Origin: Rhodanobacteraceae bacterium
Lineage (GTDB): Bacteria; Pseudomonadota; Gammaproteobacteria; Xanthomonadales; SZUA-5
Reading direction: 5' to 3'
DNA length: 64,000 nucleotides
Assembly: GCA_024234055.1 (NCBI GenBank)
Contig: JACKOW010000011.1
Span: 1 to 64,000 of the forward strand
Shown here: positions 62,351 through 64,000 of the stretch, piece by piece
How the letters are laid out: each line of letters opens with the position of its first letter
How positions within the stretch are numbered: the first letter of the stretch is position 1
The notes under the pieces: generated by a model
Told to the model about the DNA's origin: nothing
Seen by the model: only the letters and a program-made list of their open reading frames with translations
The model's database searches: none
Position numbers and translations under genes: made by a program

Positions 62351-64000
62351 TCAGGCTCCTCCCATGACTGCGCGGCGACGGCTGCGGCGCAGATGCCAGA
62401 ACAGCAGGGCGGCAATGATCACCAGGATCGGCACCAGCGCGATGTTGATGAACTTGGTGCGGCTGCCCAGGCTGCGGATGTCCTGATCGAGGCTGCGACG
62501 AACATCGCGCAACTCCTTGCGGATGCGCACCTTTTCGTTCTGGAAGCGCTGCACTTCGGCCTGCTGCTCGGGCGACATGATCATCGCGTTCTCGCTGCTC
62601 TTGTTGGCCTGCAGCTCATTGAGCTTGCGCTCGGTTTCGCTGAGCTGTTCCTGCAGCTGCTGTTCGGTGGTGCGGAAGCGCTCATCGGCGGCTCGACGCA
62701 TGTCCTCGACCACGGTGAAGGGCCGCGTGCTGCTGTTGCGACCGCGGATCGAGATCAGCGCCGATGAGCCAGACAGATTGTCGGCCGAGTTGACGATCAG
62801 ATCGCCGTTGTCGGCGAAAGGCGAGATCAGCTGCTGGCCGAAGAAGTTCTGCACCTGCACCCACAGACGGTTGCTGAGGATGTCCGTGTCGGCGATCAGG
62901 ATGGCCTGCACCGGCTCGGCGGCTTCAGCGATGTGCCCGGGCTGGCTGGCGCGATCCGGGAAGGCGCTGGTGAACTTGCCGCTGAGGCGCGCGGCGATGA
63001 TGTAGTTCTCGCCGCTGGGGGTGAAGTCCTTCAGCAGCTCGCGCGGATCCGGCAGATAGCGGATGCGCTCGGTGGAGATGGTGCCGGCTTCGGAGCTGGA
63101 TTGCAGCAGCGGCTCCAGCGTGGCCGTGGCGCCTTCCTTGAGCTTGAAATGGCCAGCGGTGTCGATGTTGATCAGATCGAGCTTGGCACTCACCAGATCC
63201 TGATCGTTCATCTGTGCCGCGCGCAGGCCCAGGATCAGCGGATGCATGACCGGCGGTTCGGTCTGGCTGACCTGCACCTGCAGACCCAGCGCCCGATCCA
63301 TCACCACCTCGTCGGCCTTGTAGTCGACTCCCCAGTGGCTCAGCAGCTTCTGCAGGTTCGAGCTCTTGTCGGCAAACATGGCGGCCGAGGGGTTGTTGGG
63401 ATCGTTGCCGCTGGTATCGGCATTGGCGTTCGGATCCACGAACAGCAGCAGGCGACCGCCGCCCAGCAGGAACTGGTCGATGGCGTACAGGGTGTCGTCG
63501 CTGAGTGCCTTGGGATGCACCACCATCAGCAGCTTGACCGCCGGGTCGATGGTCTTGGGGTCCAGCCCCAGCGGACGCACTTCGAACAGCTCGCTGAGCT
63601 GCTGCATCACCGCCCAGGGGTCCGACATCTTCTGCGTGGTCTGATCGAAACCGCCGCCGATCGGCAACGAGGACAGCAGACCGATCACCGGCTTGTCCGG
63701 CTGCAGCAGATTCTGGATCAGCTTGGCGATGTCGTATTCGAGAAAGACTTCCTTGTCCGGCTGGAAGAAGGGGATGACCGCCTTGCCATTCAGCGAGTTG
63801 GTGCCGGCCAGGCCAAAGAACAGCTTGGCGCCGGTGCTGCCCACCGGCACCGACTGCAAGCCGGCGGCGGCCGCTTCATCTTCCTCTTCGCTGAAGGGTT
63901 GTGGGTCGATCACCGACAGCTTGATCTTGCCACCGGTGCGGCTGGCCATCTCCTCCAGCAGCTCGCGCACGCGCTGGGCGTAGGTGCGGATCGGCGCCAG
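62351..64000 (-). CDS. GldG-like ABC transporter auxiliary protein (partial, 5' end beyond window)
   Basis: At least 549 codons and open through the window edge (reading ...LAPIRTYAQRVRELLEEM). Periplasmic GldG-type domain (GGKIKLSVIDPQPFSEEEDEAAAAGLQSVPV, LLLFVDPNANAD), then a long coiled coil (about residues 420-495, FRTTEQQLQEQLSETERKLNELQANKSSENAMIMSP), and a C-terminal TM helix (INIALVPILVIIAALLFWHLRRSRRR). With DUF4340 downstream, this is a conserved ABC/gliding-type pair. The true start lies outside the window. Confidence 0.85.
   Translation of the reverse strand: MAPIRTYAQRVRELLEEMASRTGGKIKLSVIDPQPFSEEEDEAAAAGLQSVPVGSTGAKLFFGLAGTNSLNGKAVIPFFQPDKEVFLEYDIAKLIQNLLQPDKPVIGLLSSLPIGGGFDQTTQKMSDPWAVMQQLSELFEVRPLGLDPKTIDPAVKLLMVVHPKALSDDTLYAIDQFLLGGGRLLLFVDPNANADTSGNDPNNPSAAMFADKSSNLQKLLSHWGVDYKADEVVMDRALGLQVQVSQTEPPVMHPLILGLRAAQMNDQDLVSAKLDLINIDTAGHFKLKEGATATLEPLLQSSSEAGTISTERIRYLPDPRELLKDFTPSGENYIIAARLSGKFTSAFPDRASQPGHIAEAAEPVQAILIADTDILSNRLWVQVQNFFGQQLISPFADNGDLIVNSADNLSGSSALISIRGRNSSTRPFTVVEDMRRAADERFRTTEQQLQEQLSETERKLNELQANKSSENAMIMSPEQQAEVQRFQNEKVRIRKELRDVRRSLDQDIRSLGSRTKFINIALVPILVIIAALLFWHLRRSRRRAVMGGA

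Noticed and set aside
1..64000. tRNA or rRNA genes and riboswitches
   Set aside because: I looked for typical cloverleaf, 16S/23S-like and riboswitch motifs and saw none that I could support; a covariance search (Infernal/tRNAscan) would be decisive.

Overview
The window is GC-rich, densely coding, and has the gene content and intergenic repeat load of a gammaproteobacterium of the Xanthomonadales (Lysobacterales) type, possibly Rhodanobacteraceae-like. The clues are a PA0069-type radical SAM protein, orphan ADOP-type permeases, a truncated REP-associated tyrosine transposase, many hairpin-forming intergenic repeats, and large secreted DUF11 proteins ending in an FA(D/N)G(F/Y)E tail. The assignment is inference from gene families; no rRNA or tRNA gene was found.

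Layout. 0-4.4 kb: LuxR-type response regulator, methyltransferase, porin behind a metalloregulator-like operator, and a YpfJ-type zinc metallopeptidase. 4.6-10.4 kb: a soluble NAD-dependent molybdenum formate dehydrogenase operon, fdsG-fdsB-fdsA-fdsD, with repeats in its intergenic gaps and no fdhD (fdsC) gene. 10.6-16 kb: PA0069 radical SAM protein, DUF808 protein, TatD hydrolase and an MgtE-type Mg transporter. 15.8-17.8 kb: amtB-glnK behind a good sigma-54 promoter and NtrC-like sites. 17.9-26.5 kb: assorted enzymes (polysaccharide deacetylase, Asp/Asn beta-hydroxylase-like protein, racemase, HAD phosphatase, M20 amidohydrolase, HNH nuclease, alpha/beta-hydrolase lipoprotein), separated by a mosaic of dispersed and tandem repeats.

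26.9-38.5 kb: an ADOP-type permease, a TPR-GGDEF membrane protein, two coupled DUF1566 secreted proteins, and a coupled ECF sigma factor with a TPR serine/threonine kinase. 39-40.1 kb: two degenerate mobile elements, a MITE-like inverted repeat and an internally deleted IS5-family copy that keeps both ends. 40.2-48.9 kb: the most unusual part, two paralogous secreted pentapeptide-repeat proteins (one with a PGRS-like glycine-rich half) followed by a 1452-residue protein of unknown family. A roughly 40-residue motif recurs in the second and third of these.

49-57.6 kb: small secreted protein, TetR regulator, coupled secreted pair (the second a beta-helix/DUF11 protein with the FADGFE tail), RAYT remnant, and a second ADOP-type permease. 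58-59.6 kb: an AT-rich foreign-looking gene and a decayed ParE-type toxin beside an intact antitoxin. 59.8-64 kb: a beta-propeller-like protein, then DUF4340 and GldG-like genes of an ABC/gliding-type operon that runs off the window end.

Both ADOP-type permeases and amtB have GG-N10-GC sigma-54 promoter signatures just upstream, which suggests a shared sigma-54 dependence. The most promising undescribed items are the pentapeptide/giant-protein locus with its repeated motif, the shared DUF11 plus FA(D/N)G(F/Y)E tail, and the sigma-54/ADOP association.
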